A stretch of 64,000 nucleotides of DNA from an uncultured Olsenella sp. Its GTDB lineage: Bacteria; Actinomycetota; Coriobacteriia; Coriobacteriales; Atopobiaceae. How positions within the stretch are numbered: the first letter of the stretch is position 1; each line of letters begins with the position of its first letter. Under the pieces are notes generated by a model. The model worked only from the letters and a program-made list of their open reading frames with translations. It did no database searches and was not told the DNA's origin. Both the position numbers and the translations under genes were made by a program. Positions 20,599 through 29,190 of the stretch are shown piece after piece. Location of the stretch: positions 1 to 64,000 of the forward strand of contig CASEQJ010000008.1 in NCBI GenBank assembly GCA_949290055.1, read 5' to 3'.

Positions 20599-21355
20599 CA
20601 CTTTTTTGATGCAGGGCCTTTTCGATGACGTATCGGCCAAGGCCCGTGAGCCTCCCAATCTGCTTTATTGAGAGACCGGCCTCGCCAAGTCGCCGCAGGT
20701 GGGTCGCACGCTTCTCCGACGGCAAGGCCTTTAGGCCGTCAAGGGGCTCGGGCCAGATAGCTGCCGACGCGGCCTCTTTCGCATCCTCGTCCGGAATTCT
20801 TGCCGAGGTTCTCGGATAGTAGGGGGCCGCCTCGGGATCGTTGACAAACCTAAGAAACCCAGAAACTCCGTCGAGCATATCAAGGAGCAGGCTCGTCTCC
20901 GAGAGATCAGCCGGCACCGAACCGACATACTCCGAGTAGCTACTCCACCTATAGGACCTGTGGTCAGCCATGCCCGCCTTGCTCGGATTGCGGAGGACGT
21001 ACCTCAGCGTGACCAACAACTGCGCGTCTGAGCCTATCGGAACGCTCTTGAAACGCGACAAGAACACGTGACCAACGTGCCCCCACCGCTCATTGAAATG
21101 GCGCGCATAGGTGGTCGACACAAAGTGAACGTATCTGCTCAACTCCTCTTCTGTGTCCTCGACGAGCAAATGGACGTGGTTGCTCATGAGACACCACGCC
21201 AGCACCACCAGAGAGAACTTGTCACGCGCCCGCCTCATGATTCGCAGGAATTCCTCGTAATCCGCTTCATCCTCGAAGATAATCTGATTACCTGCTCCCT
21301 TAATGATAACATGGTAGAATCCCTGCTCCGAATGCTTCCTCGGCCCCCTCGGCAT
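20594..21355 (-). CDS. REP-associated tyrosine transposase (Y1/IS200-like, RAYT)
   Basis: A 253 aa single-strand transposase-like protein of the Y1 HUH family. The HUH pair is His60 and His62 in WCLMSNHVHLLVE, and the catalytic tyrosine is probably Tyr119 in TLRYVLRNPSKAG. A C-terminal helix-turn-helix-like part (AGLSIKQIGRLTGLGRYVIEKAL) is added. ATG 21355 has GGGGGAGA upstream. It is flanked on both sides by the GGGGACWGTCCCC palindromes, the expected arrangement for a RAYT and its REP repeats. It lacks the transposon ends of an autonomous insertion sequence. Confidence 0.92.
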   Translation of the reverse strand: MPRGPRKHSEQGFYHVIIKGAGNQIIFEDEADYEEFLRIMRRARDKFSLVVLAWCLMSNHVHLLVEDTEEELSRYVHFVSTTYARHFNERWGHVGHVFLSRFKSVPIGSDAQLLVTLRYVLRNPSKAGMADHRSYRWSSYSEYVGSVPADLSETSLLLDMLDGVSGFLRFVNDPEAAPYYPRTSARIPDEDAKEAASAAIWPEPLDGLKALPSEKRATHLRRLGEAGLSIKQIGRLTGLGRYVIEKALHQKSV

Positions 21356-21407
21356 ATCTCCCCCAATCGACAACGTGCGGGGATTCTTACCCGGCGGGCA
21401 ACGCAAG

Positions 21408-21444
21408 AAAAATGCCGTCCGCCGATGGTTCGGCGAACGGCATC
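21408..21444 (-). terminator. Terminator after ptsI
   Basis: On the minus strand GATGCCGTTCGCCGA and TCGGCGGACGGCAT form a stem around ACCA, followed by a T-rich tract. It stands between the ptsI stop and the RAYT start. Confidence 0.85.
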
Positions 21445-21459
21445 AAAGATTTGTGCTAA

Positions 21460-21476
21460 TTGGGGACTGTCCCCAA
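21460..21476. repeat. REP palindrome copy 3 (core only)
   Basis: TTGGGGAC-T-GTCCCCAA keeps the core palindrome, while the outer bases on the right have diverged. It lies 8 bp after the ptsI stop and upstream of the RAYT gene. Confidence 0.8.
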
Positions 21477-21484
21477 CGAACAGG

Positions 21485-23188
21485 CTAGCGGGCGGCGGCC
21501 TGGAGCATGGCCTTGACCTCGGCGGCGGTCTTGAGCTTCATGACCTTCTCGGTGAGGGCGTCGGCCTCGGCCTTGGTCCACTCGGAGATGATGCGGCGAG
21601 TGCGCAGAATCGACGGCGCGGCCACGGAGTACTCACCCAGGCCGAAGGAGATCAGCACCGGAATCAGCAGCGGGTCGGCCGCGGCCTCGCCGCACATGCC
21701 GACCATGATACCGGCCTTGTTGCCCTCCTCGATAATGCGCTTGAGCGAGCGCAGGACGGCGGGCTGATAGACGTCGTAGAGGTAGGCCACGCGGTCGTTG
21801 CCACGGTCGGCGCACATGGTGTAGCCAATGAGGTCGTTGGTGCCAATGGAGAAGAAGTCGCACTCGGCGGCGAGGTCGTCGGCGATCAGCGACGCGGCGG
21901 GCGTCTCGATCATGGTGCCGACCTCGATGTCCTTGTTGTAGGCCACGCCGCGGGCGTCAAGATCGGCCTTGCACTCCTCGACGAGCGCCTTGACCTGGCG
22001 AATCTCGTCAATGTTGGTCACCAGCGGGACCATGATCTTGATGTCACCGAAGGCGGAGGCGCGCAGCAGGGCCGTGAGCTGGACCTTGTACTGGTCCGGG
22101 TTGTTCAGGCAGTAGCGCACCGCGCGGTAGCCCATGAAGGGATTCTCTTCCTGGCAGAGGTTGAGGTACGGAATCTCCTTGTCGCCGCCCACGTCAAGCG
22201 TGCGGATAATGACCGGCTGGTTCTTCATGCGCAGCGCGACCTTCTGGTACGCGGCGAACTGGTCGTCCTCGCTCGGAAGCTCCTTGGCGCCCATGAACAG
22301 GAACTCGGAGCGGAAGAGTCCCACGCCCTCGCAGTCGTGCTCAGCCGCGACGTTGGCGTCGTCCGGGTTGCCAATGTTGGCAACGAGAAGAACCTTCTCG
22401 CCGTCGCCGGTCACGGTCTCCTTGCCGCGGTAGGCCTCGAGCGCGAGCTTCTCCTCGGCGAACTGCTTCGCCTTGGTGCGGTAGTGGGTGAGGTCGTTGT
22501 CGGCGGGGTTGACCAGCACGCGACCGCGCGAGCCGTCGACAATGACCATGTCACCGCTCTTGACCACCTTGGTAATGTCGGCGACGGAGAGGACCGCCGG
22601 GATCTCGAGCGCACGCGCAATGATCGCGGAGTGGGAGGTGCGGCCACCGGTCTCGGTGACGATGGCGGCGACGTTGTCCTTGTCAATGTCGGCCGTCATG
22701 GACGGCGTGAGCTCGTGCACCACGACGACGGAGTTCTCGGGCAGCGTGGAGAGGTCCACGACCTCCTTGCCCAGCAGGTCGGCGAGAAGCCCGGTCTTGA
22801 CGTCGGCCACGTCGGCGGCGCGCTCGCGGAAGAGCTCGTCCTCCATGTTGGAGAACATGTTGTAGTACATGTCGTAGGCCTCGGAGACGGCCTGCTCGGC
22901 GCACATGCCCGCCTCAATGGAGCTGTTGACCATCTCGACAATGCCCTCGTCCTCGGCAAACTCGATGTGGGCCCCCATAATGGCGGCGGCCTCCTCGCCG
23001 ACGGTCTCGGTCATGCGCTCGATCTGGGCGTTCGTCTGCTCGACGAACTTGGCGACAGCGGCGGAATAGCGCTGCTTCTCGTCGCCGGCGTCCTCCGGAG
23101 CATGCGGCGTGAAGCTGAGGTCGGGCTCGACGGCGACGCGCGCCACGCCAATGCCAATGCCGTCAGATGCGTTGACTCCCTCGTACAT
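21485..23188 (-). CDS. ptsI: PTS enzyme I (phosphoenolpyruvate-protein phosphotransferase)
   Basis: A 567 aa cytoplasmic enzyme that takes phosphate from phosphoenolpyruvate and passes it to HPr for sugar uptake. The phosphorylated residue is His186 in GGRTSHSAI. The PEP-binding TIM barrel shows GVGLFRSEFLFM, RTLDVGGDKE and FFSIGTNDLIGYTMCADR. The motif normally reading MCGEMAGD here reads MCGEAAAD. ATG 23188 starts with MYEGVNAS. The gene lies 91 bp downstream of fruK on the same strand, and no HPr gene is in view. Confidence 0.96.
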   Translation of the reverse strand: MYEGVNASDGIGIGVARVAVEPDLSFTPHAPEDAGDEKQRYSAAVAKFVEQTNAQIERMTETVGEEAAAIMGAHIEFAEDEGIVEMVNSSIEAGMCAEQAVSEAYDMYYNMFSNMEDELFRERAADVADVKTGLLADLLGKEVVDLSTLPENSVVVVHELTPSMTADIDKDNVAAIVTETGGRTSHSAIIARALEIPAVLSVADITKVVKSGDMVIVDGSRGRVLVNPADNDLTHYRTKAKQFAEEKLALEAYRGKETVTGDGEKVLLVANIGNPDDANVAAEHDCEGVGLFRSEFLFMGAKELPSEDDQFAAYQKVALRMKNQPVIIRTLDVGGDKEIPYLNLCQEENPFMGYRAVRYCLNNPDQYKVQLTALLRASAFGDIKIMVPLVTNIDEIRQVKALVEECKADLDARGVAYNKDIEVGTMIETPAASLIADDLAAECDFFSIGTNDLIGYTMCADRGNDRVAYLYDVYQPAVLRSLKRIIEEGNKAGIMVGMCGEAAADPLLIPVLISFGLGEYSVAAPSILRTRRIISEWTKAEADALTEKVMKLKTAAEVKAMLQAAAR

Positions 23189-23279
23189 TTCGACTCCCCC
23201 AATGTCTTCCGGGTCGCCTGGGCGACCAATACCCTGTTACGTCCACACCCTCTCGGGCGTAAAGACCCCTGAAGCCGCG

Positions 23280-24278
23280 CTACTTCTCGGAGGCTGCCTC
23301 CGCGGCCGCCTCGCGCGCACGGTTGTTCTCCATGTCGCGCGCGATGGTGCCGGGAATGGCGCGCCCCATCTTCTTGTACAGCGCCGCGACGACGCGGTCG
23401 ATCGTCGAGCGCTTGGCGATACCCTTGCTCGCCGCCGTCGCGGTGCCGCAGGCGGAGGCAAAAATGAGCGCGGTCTCGTAGTCGGCGCCGCGCGTGACCT
23501 GCGCGAGGAAGCCGCCGACCATGGAGTCGCCGGCGCCGGTGGCGTTGACCAGGCGAATCTTGGCCGTGGGCACCACGTGCTCGGCGCCGTTCTCGTCAAG
23601 CAGCAGCGAGCCGTGGCCGCCGCAGGAGATAATGACGTTGCGGGCGCCCGCGTCCTGGAGCTTGTGGGCGTAGGGCATGCACGCCTCGGGCTCCTCGATC
23701 TCCACGCCGAAAATACGGCCGACCTCATGGTTGTTAGGCTTGATCAGGAAGGGGTGCGCCTCGAGCGACTCCATAAGGAGCTGACCCGGCGCGTCCACGA
23801 CGAACTGAATGCCGCGCCCGCCGAGGCGCCGCATGATCTGCATGTACATGTCCTCGGGAAGCGAGTTGGGAATGGAGCCCGTGAGGACCAGCGTGTCGCC
23901 GGCGCCCACCACGTCCATGCGGGCGAGCAGCTCGTCGACCTTCTTCTCGGGAATCTTGGGGCCCATGCCGTTGACCATGGTCATGACAATGCCGTTGAGC
24001 TTGATGTTGATACGCGTGTAGCCGCGGTCGAGAAGGACGAAGTTCAGCGCGACGCCCTTCTCCTGAAGACGGCGAAGGAGGTAGTCGCCGGTGAAGCCGG
24101 CGGCAATGCCCATGGCTATGCTGGGAACGTCGAGCTCGTTGAGAAGCGTCGAGATGTTGATTCCGTTGCCGCCGCAGTGCAGCTCCTCCGAGGAGGATCG
24201 GTTGGTGAAGCCCATGTCCAGGGTCAGGGGGTGCATGACGTAGTCGAGTGCAGGGTTCAACGTCATCGTGTAAATCAA
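23280..24278 (-). CDS. fruK: 1-phosphofructokinase (PfkB family)
   Basis: A 332 aa sugar kinase. It begins IYTMTLNPALDY, the signature of the 1-phosphofructokinase/tagatose-6-phosphate kinase branch. GGNGINIS near residue 37 is the substrate-binding part, and NATGAGDSMVGGF near 250 carries the catalytic aspartate and anion hole. The start is TTG 24278 with AAGGAG 7 nt upstream; the longer frame runs into the tRNA terminator. It lies beside ptsI, fitting fructose uptake as fructose 1-phosphate, though a fructose permease is not in the window. Confidence 0.9.
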   Translation of the reverse strand: MIYTMTLNPALDYVMHPLTLDMGFTNRSSSEELHCGGNGINISTLLNELDVPSIAMGIAAGFTGDYLLRRLQEKGVALNFVLLDRGYTRINIKLNGIVMTMVNGMGPKIPEKKVDELLARMDVVGAGDTLVLTGSIPNSLPEDMYMQIMRRLGGRGIQFVVDAPGQLLMESLEAHPFLIKPNNHEVGRIFGVEIEEPEACMPYAHKLQDAGARNVIISCGGHGSLLLDENGAEHVVPTAKIRLVNATGAGDSMVGGFLAQVTRGADYETALIFASACGTATAASKGIAKRSTIDRVVAALYKKMGRAIPGTIARDMENNRAREAAAEAASEK

Positions 24279-24387
24279 CGCGCGCTCCTTCCAACGGACG
24301 TGCTCGCACTTGCTAAGTATGCCGCAACCAAGCTCGCGCCCGCAGAAGAACTTCGCGAGCGCACCGCTTGCCGCCGTCAGAGGCGGC

Positions 24388-24421
24388 AAAAAGCCGGGTA
24401 TCGAGTCGCTCGACACCCGGC
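24388..24421 (-). terminator. Terminator after tRNA-Arg
   Basis: Stem GCCGGGT..ACCCGGC with an inner CGAGT/ACTCG-type pairing (24393-24421), then five T on the minus strand. Confidence 0.85.
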
Positions 24422-24432
24422 CAGCGTGTGCG

Positions 24433-24509
24433 TGGTGCGCCTTGAGGGATTCGAACCCCCGACCTTGGGATTAGAAGTCCCCTGCTCTATCCAGCTGAGC
24501 TAAAGGCGC
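24433..24509 (-). tRNA. tRNA-Arg (anticodon TCT)
   Basis: Acceptor GCGCCTT/AAGGCGC, anticodon loop CTTCTAA, GGTTCGAATCC in the T arm and encoded CCA. Confidence 0.96.
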
Positions 24510-24530
24510 GTGCGGCATGCGAGGGACATT

Positions 24531-25109
24531 CTAGAGCATCCCGTAGGCCTTCGCCGCGAGAATGCCCGAGACAGTCTTGGCGTCGTCGATCAGCCCGGCG
24601 CGAATCGCCGCGAGCGCGTCGTCGAGCGGCACCCAGACCACGTTCAAAAACTCGCCCTCGTCGAGCGAGGCCTCGCCCTGGGTGAGGCCGTGCGCGAGGT
24701 AGACGGAGGTGTGCTCGTTCGTGAAGCCGGGGGCGCCGTAGGACTCGGTGAGCAGCTCGAGGCGCTCGGCGATAAGCCCCGTCTCCTCGGCGAGCTCGCG
24801 CGCGGCGCAGACCTCGCGCGGCTCGCTCGGGTCGACCTTGCCGGCGGGAATCTCGAGCGTCATGCGGCCAAGCGCCACGCGGTACTGCCTCACCAGGCAG
24901 ACGCGGCCGTCGCGCACCGCGACGACGCCGGCGCCGCCATGGTGGCGAACCACCTCGCGCCAGGCGCGCGACCCGTCGGAGAGCTCGACCTCCAGGTGCT
25001 CGACCGAGAAGATCGTCCCCTCCCACTCGCGCTCCGCGCGCACGACGCCCTCGTAGAGCGCGGGATCGCACGCGAGCGCGGCGCGGATAGCCTCAAGCCC
25101 CTCGGACAT
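24531..25109 (-). CDS. NUDIX hydrolase, ADP-ribose pyrophosphatase type
   Basis: A 192 aa enzyme that hydrolyses a nucleoside diphosphate linked to another group, most likely ADP-ribose. The full Nudix box is at residues 90-111 (GKVDPSEPREV then CAARELAEETG) and fits Gx5Ex7REUxEExG. A downstream PGFTNEHTSVYLA region is typical of the ADP-ribose branch. It is followed at once, on the same strand upstream, by the secreted nuclease gene (1 bp gap), so the two may be cotranscribed. Confidence 0.92.
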   Translation of the reverse strand: MSEGLEAIRAALACDPALYEGVVRAEREWEGTIFSVEHLEVELSDGSRAWREVVRHHGGAGVVAVRDGRVCLVRQYRVALGRMTLEIPAGKVDPSEPREVCAARELAEETGLIAERLELLTESYGAPGFTNEHTSVYLAHGLTQGEASLDEGEFLNVVWVPLDDALAAIRAGLIDDAKTVSGILAAKAYGML

Positions 25110-25110
25110 G

Positions 25111-25893
25111 CTAGACCTCCCAGAACCGTCCGGTCTCGTAGTCTATCCCGAAGCCCCCGACGGCGTTGAAGACCTCGATCTCCTGGTCAATGCTACCGTC
25201 CGAGGACCGCACGTCAACGATGACGCTGCGACAGACGAGCTCGTCGCCCTCGTAGACGGGCGTGGCCGAGTAGTAGACCGTGCCGTCGCGGTGGTCCCAC
25301 AGCCAGTCGCGCGCAATGCCCTCGGCGTAGGCCATGCCGCCGTCCTGCCCGCGGTTGTCGCCGACGTTTTGGGTGCGCGTGCCGGTCACCATGTTCTCGG
25401 GGACCTCCTCGCCGCCGAGCGACTTGGCAAGCAGGTGGCTGCGGTTGAAGAGCGCGCCGTGGTAGGTGTCGCCGTCGGGCATGACGATGTCGACCTCGCG
25501 GTTGTGCCCCCAGCCCGAGGGGCGGATCCACGACATGTCCCCTCGCTCTCGCTCGCTGCCGGCGCGCGCCATGTCAAACGTCACGCAGGCGGACACGCGG
25601 CCGGTGCGCCCGAGCCCGTCGAGGCCCTCGTAGCGAATCTCGCCGGGCTCGAGGTCGCCGTCGGTGACGGCGGTGCCGACGACGCGGTAGTACTCCGGGT
25701 AGTCGTCCTCGCTCCAAGCAGTGTAGGTCGCCTGGCGCTCCGAGAGGCGCTCAAGGTGCCCCTGCGGGCTCCCGGGCAGCGAGACCGCGCCCGACCCGAG
25801 CGCGGTCGCAATTGCGACGAGCAGGGCGGCGACAAGGGCAAGCGGGCCGCGGGCCCTCGTACTTCTCGACATGTTTGCGTTCAGGCGCGCCAC
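25111..25893 (-). CDS. Secreted or membrane-anchored DNA/RNA non-specific endonuclease
   Basis: A 260 aa protein with a basic N-terminus and a hydrophobic stretch at about 18-36 (LALVAALLVAIATALGSGAV), a signal peptide or anchor. The beta-beta-alpha metal nuclease core is recognisable from the ALFNRSHLLAKSLGG motif, the equivalent of DRGHL in EndA and NucA relatives, followed by NMVTGTRTQNVG. It probably degrades extracellular DNA for nutrition or competence. The start is GTG 25893 with GGGAGG upstream; ATG 25872 is an alternative. Confidence 0.88.
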   Translation of the reverse strand: MARLNANMSRSTRARGPLALVAALLVAIATALGSGAVSLPGSPQGHLERLSERQATYTAWSEDDYPEYYRVVGTAVTDGDLEPGEIRYEGLDGLGRTGRVSACVTFDMARAGSERERGDMSWIRPSGWGHNREVDIVMPDGDTYHGALFNRSHLLAKSLGGEEVPENMVTGTRTQNVGDNRGQDGGMAYAEGIARDWLWDHRDGTVYYSATPVYEGDELVCRSVIVDVRSSDGSIDQEIEVFNAVGGFGIDYETGRFWEV

Positions 25894-25912
25894 GGAGCCT
25901 CCCGGTTCACAG

Positions 25913-25940
25913 AAAAGGGGCCGTCTTGCGACGACCCCTG
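25913..25940 (-). terminator. Terminator after the tRNA-Lys pair
   Basis: AGGGG-CGTC pairs with GACG-CCCCT around GCAA, followed by TTTT on the minus strand, 9 bp after the second tRNA-Lys. Confidence 0.75.
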
Positions 25941-25948
25941 CTTTATCG

Positions 25949-26024
25949 TGGTGGATCGTCAGGGGTTCGAACCCTGGACCTTGGGATTAAGAGTCCCCTG
26001 CTCTACCAGCTGAGCTAACGATCC
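25949..26024 (-). tRNA. tRNA-Lys (anticodon CTT), copy 1
   Basis: Acceptor GGATCGT/ACGATCC, anticodon loop CTCTTAA, T-arm GGTTCGAACCC and encoded CCA. It looks identical to its neighbour. Confidence 0.96.
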
Positions 26025-26029
26025 AAAAA

Positions 26030-26105
26030 TGGTGGATCGTCAGGGGTTCGAACCCTGGACCTTGGGATTAAGAGTCCCCTGCTCTACCAGCTGAGCTAAC
26101 GATCC
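26030..26105 (-). tRNA. tRNA-Lys (anticodon CTT), copy 2
   Basis: Same sequence as the copy 5 bp away, so a recent tandem duplication or gene conversion is likely. Confidence 0.96.
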
Positions 26106-26118
26106 GTATTCGATTGGA

Positions 26119-26195
26119 TGGGGTGGGCGAAGGGTCTCGAACCCTCGACCTACGGAGCCACAGTCCGTCGCTCTGCCAACTGAGCTACGCCCACC
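26119..26195 (-). tRNA. tRNA-His (anticodon GTG)
   Basis: Acceptor GTGGGCG/CGCCCAC with an encoded G-1 opposite C73, anticodon loop CTGTGGC and encoded CCA. It is the first of a His-Lys-Lys tRNA unit on the minus strand. Confidence 0.95.
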
Positions 26196-26291
26196 ATTTC
26201 GCCACCTCTTGAAGCAGCTCGACTATTATGCAAAACCGAGCCTCGCGATGCAAGGACTTTTTTGCGGGCGAGAAGAACGCGTGAAGACCGC

Positions 26292-26504
26292 TCACGCCCC
26301 CGGCGAGAAGAGCAGCGTGAGCAAAAGCCATGCGAGGCAAACGAAACAGCACAGGACCAGCAGGGTCAGACAACCCAGACAGCCGCAGCCCGCTGGCCGA
26401 TCGTCACCCTCGCCCAGCAAGTCGCTCACGCCGTAGTGCGTGAACGCGCGCTCGGGGGTGGACCAGCGACCGTCGCGGTTGAAGTCGAACGGGTTGCCCG
26501 CCAT
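26292..26504 (-). CDS. Small cysteine-rich membrane protein, unknown function
   Basis: A 70 aa protein starting at ATG 26504, one base after the stop of the preceding small gene. The N-terminal half is soluble and charged (FNRDGRWSTPERAFTHYG). The C-terminal half is one hydrophobic helix of about 25 residues with five cysteines, including GCGCLGC and LCCFVC. This suggests a single-pass protein with possible palmitoylation-like or metal-binding cysteines. No family is recognised. The CTTCTCG motif lies 17 nt after its stop. Confidence 0.7.
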   Translation of the reverse strand: MAGNPFDFNRDGRWSTPERAFTHYGVSDLLGEGDDRPAGCGCLGCLTLLVLCCFVCLAWLLLTLLFSPGA

Positions 26505-26505
26505 G

Positions 26506-26730
26506 CTAGAAGATCGTCTCGGTGCCGCGGTCGGGCGAGAAGTGCATGTTGCCAACCTGCTGCTCGGTGACGCTCGTACCGTCCGGGCGCGTCACCATGC
26601 GCAGCCCGTCCCCGGGCTCGCCGAAGACCGTCGACACCTCCCCCGTCAGGACGTCCCAGCGCAGCGAGCCAAACTCCTGCTCCATGTGCATGCCGTCGGG
26701 ACCCAGGACCGTGCGGATCGGGTTGTCCAT
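26506..26730 (-). CDS. Small hypothetical protein
   Basis: A 74 aa soluble acidic protein without a recognised family. Short beta-type repeats such as GPDGMHMEQEFG and RPDGTSVTEQQVG suggest a small beta sheet. ATG 26730 has GGGGAGG 5-6 nt upstream. It lies 12 bp after the Fic gene and 1 bp before the small membrane protein, so the three probably form one operon. Confidence 0.68.
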   Translation of the reverse strand: MDNPIRTVLGPDGMHMEQEFGSLRWDVLTGEVSTVFGEPGDGLRMVTRPDGTSVTEQQVGNMHFSPDRGTETIF

Positions 26731-26742
26731 GCGCGCCTCCCC

Positions 26743-27495
26743 TCAGTCGTCGAGCACGCCCTCCCAGGTGAGCATCGTCTCGGAGCGCAGGAAGCGCCTG
26801 AGCGGGCCCAGGTCGCCCTCCAGGTGGAAGACGTCGAGCGCGGCGTGGTAGGCGGCGTGGTTCTGCGCGTGGATCACGATCGGCGGCATGCCCATGGCGA
26901 GCAGCACGCCGTTCATGAGCAGGCGCGCCGTGCGGCCGTTGCCGTCGGCGAAGGGGTGAATGTCAAAGAGCTTGGCGTGGAGGTAGGCCGCTATGGTGAG
27001 GCGTCGCTCGCCCTCCTCCAGGTAGGTGTTCACGTCGTCGGCGAGCAGGCCCACCTCGCGCGGGACCTCTGCCGCGGGAATGCCCACGCTCGCCGGTCCG
27101 CCCACGTAGTTCTCGAGCTTGAAGGTGCCCGGGCGCTCGCCGGCGAGCAGGCGCTTCTCGTCGTAGGTGCCCATCGTGACGAGCCCCTGGGTCTCCTGAA
27201 TGAGCTCCTCGGAGAGGCACGGGCTCTCGGCGAGCTTGACGCGCGCGAGGTCCCAGGAGAGCTTGAGGTTGTAGGTCTCTATGAGCAGCTGGACGTCACC
27301 GGTGTAGTCCGTGACGGAGCCCGTCTCCACGATCTGCTTGACGGTGGTGTAGGTGAGCTCGGCGTTCTCGATCTTCTCGGAGTTGTAGACGTAGTCGGGC
27401 ACAAACTCCGCGAGCAGCTCCTCGCGGCGCTCGGGCGCGAGCGCGGACCACCTGGCGACGAGCTCGTCGTACTGGGGCTTCAGCGAATCTGCCAT
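26743..27495 (-). CDS. Fic-family protein (probable AMP transferase, autoinhibited class II)
   Basis: A 250 aa enzyme that likely transfers AMP from ATP to a protein hydroxyl. The Fic core HPFADGNGRTAR is intact at 180-191. An N-terminal inhibitory helix motif SEKIEN fits [S/T]xxxE[G/N] at 39-44, placing it in the self-inhibited class in which the glutamate blocks ATP binding. ATG 27495 has GGGAGG upstream; a longer frame is rejected. The target is unknown. It lies between the tRNA cluster and the BREX island. Confidence 0.92.
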   Translation of the reverse strand: MADSLKPQYDELVARWSALAPERREELLAEFVPDYVYNSEKIENAELTYTTVKQIVETGSVTDYTGDVQLLIETYNLKLSWDLARVKLAESPCLSEELIQETQGLVTMGTYDEKRLLAGERPGTFKLENYVGGPASVGIPAAEVPREVGLLADDVNTYLEEGERRLTIAAYLHAKLFDIHPFADGNGRTARLLMNGVLLAMGMPPIVIHAQNHAAYHAALDVFHLEGDLGPLRRFLRSETMLTWEGVLDD

Positions 27496-27621
27496 GGGAC
27501 ACCTCCCGTCCTCGGCCTGTTGGGGGCATTGTAGCGCCCAGCGCAGCCGCGCGCGCCGCCCCATCCGTCAGAGGCGCGGACGCTTCGGCAAGGGGGCGAG
27601 AAGGGCCGCGGCCCCGTTGGT

Positions 27622-29190
27622 CTAGACAACTGGCACGCCAAGCGCGTGCAGGGCGTAGAGCAGCGTCCGCGCGGAGAGAGGAACGGCAAATCGGTAGCGC
27701 AGCACTGCAAACGGGATGCCGGCGAGCATGAGCTCAGCCTCAACTTGCGCGCCCTCAACCGTCGCGAAGGGGGTCTCACCCTCGAAGCGCTCGGCGGAGA
27801 CGAACTCGTCGAAGCTGACGACGTCAAGACTCATGCCGGACTCACCCATCTGATCCGCGCCGCAGGAAATGATGAGACGCCCCTGCGGGGAATACCTTGA
27901 CGCATTCTCGTATTGAGCGAAGCGGACGGAGGGGGCCTCGCCAACAGACAGGGGCCAGATGTTTTCGACGGGGATTTTAGTCTCGCGCAACTCGCTCATG
28001 GTTGCCAGGTCATACCCGAGCACACCGTCCCCAAGAAGCTCCCCATGGTTCTCGCCGTCGACGAACGGGGGACCGTCCAGGCTCTCGTACCGCTCGAGAA
28101 GCGCTGGAAGCTCCTGGTTCCTGATGTGGGAAAGTCGGGCGCTCTTCCGCTGCGCCGCAGCCCTACTCTTGGAAAGCCCCAAGATCCCGCGATCGAACAG
28201 AATCTGCTTGGAAACGATGCCTCGCCTGCGCCCTTGCGAGATGAGCCCCTCGTATTCCGGGAACCGCTCGCACAGGCTCGTCAAAGTGGATGGTCTCTCA
28301 TCGACGGGGACGTCTGCGAGCCGCTGTTCCATATCGCCAAGCGCGGCGAGCAACTTCGCAGTCTCGGACTCACGCTGCTCGACACGAGCACCGCGCGCCG
28401 CCTCGGCATCAGAACTCCGAGAGGAACCCCTATCAACGAGCCCTCGGGCCTCGAGCTCTTTGCCCAGCGATCTTCCAAAGAACTTGCGAGCGCCGCTGTT
28501 GAGCGCTTCATAGTGTTCGGCGAGGTCGGGATTCTCCTCGAAGAGGGTCTTGGTTGTCCGCGGCCTGGGCTTCCCCTCGTCCTCATAGCGTCTCTGGAGT
28601 TCTGCGAGAACCGTCTCGAAGTCGCAGGAGCGCGGCCTGCCCCCCTTCTCGCTCGGCATCTCGAAGCCGAACGACTCTATCATTTCACGGCGCGAGGAGT
28701 ACCCAAGCTCCCTATAGAGCTTCCTCAGCCGCTCGCCCAATTTTTTGTGGTCCGCATCGAGCCGTGCAATCCTGCCATCAGGGTAATAGTTCTTCAAGTC
28801 CGCGACAGCCCGCTCGCGGCGCTCCTCCAAACTCAGTGGCCCCCTAGAAGCCCTGCTCATAATGAGGGGCGCTCGTTGGCCGGCCGACTCCGTTGGCTGA
28901 GGATCGCGCTTTGCCGCCCCCTTATCGATGAGCCCGCGGGCCACGAGCTCTTTACCGAGCGTCCTCCCAAAGAAGTCGCGAGCCTTGACGTTGAGGACGG
29001 CATAGTAGCCGCCAAGGTCGGGGTTATCCTCAAAGAGAAGCTTGGCCGTGCGCGGCTTAGGCCTAGAGCCATCCTCGTAGCGCCTCTGGAACTCTGCCAG
29101 CACCACCTCGGGATCGAAGGCACTCGACCCGACCGAAGCGTGCTCGCGGGGGTCTTCCATGTTCAGCGGCTGATCACTCACGGCTATCAT
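27622..29190 (-). CDS. Unrecognised 522 aa protein with an internal duplicated domain, BREX-linked
   Basis: No family is recognised. Two copies of a domain of about 65 residues are obvious at residues 25-89 and 189-253, sharing LAEFQRRYED, PRTAKLLFEDNPDL, the LN-ARDFFGR core and LGKELxARGL. A basic region (RAAAQRKSARLSHIR) follows near 330-345, then an acidic beta-rich C-terminus. The repeats look like small helical DNA- or protein-binding modules, but this is inference. ATG 29190 overlaps the upstream gene stop by 4 nt, so the two products are probably made together. It is the last gene of the island. Confidence 0.72.
   Translation of the reverse strand: MIAVSDQPLNMEDPREHASVGSSAFDPEVVLAEFQRRYEDGSRPKPRTAKLLFEDNPDLGGYYAVLNVKARDFFGRTLGKELVARGLIDKGAAKRDPQPTESAGQRAPLIMSRASRGPLSLEERRERAVADLKNYYPDGRIARLDADHKKLGERLRKLYRELGYSSRREMIESFGFEMPSEKGGRPRSCDFETVLAELQRRYEDEGKPRPRTTKTLFEENPDLAEHYEALNSGARKFFGRSLGKELEARGLVDRGSSRSSDAEAARGARVEQRESETAKLLAALGDMEQRLADVPVDERPSTLTSLCERFPEYEGLISQGRRRGIVSKQILFDRGILGLSKSRAAAQRKSARLSHIRNQELPALLERYESLDGPPFVDGENHGELLGDGVLGYDLATMSELRETKIPVENIWPLSVGEAPSVRFAQYENASRYSPQGRLIISCGADQMGESGMSLDVVSFDEFVSAERFEGETPFATVEGAQVEAELMLAGIPFAVLRYRFAVPLSARTLLYALHALGVPVV

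Noticed and set aside
20594-21476. RAYT region as a complete insertion sequence
   Set aside because: The protein is a domesticated Y1 type with a C-terminal extension; only short palindromes flank it, not the ends of an IS200/IS605 element.
25949-26105. Identical tandem tRNA-Lys genes as an assembly error
   Set aside because: The pair is separated by a different 5 bp spacer and such duplications are common; nothing in the sequence indicates an artefact.
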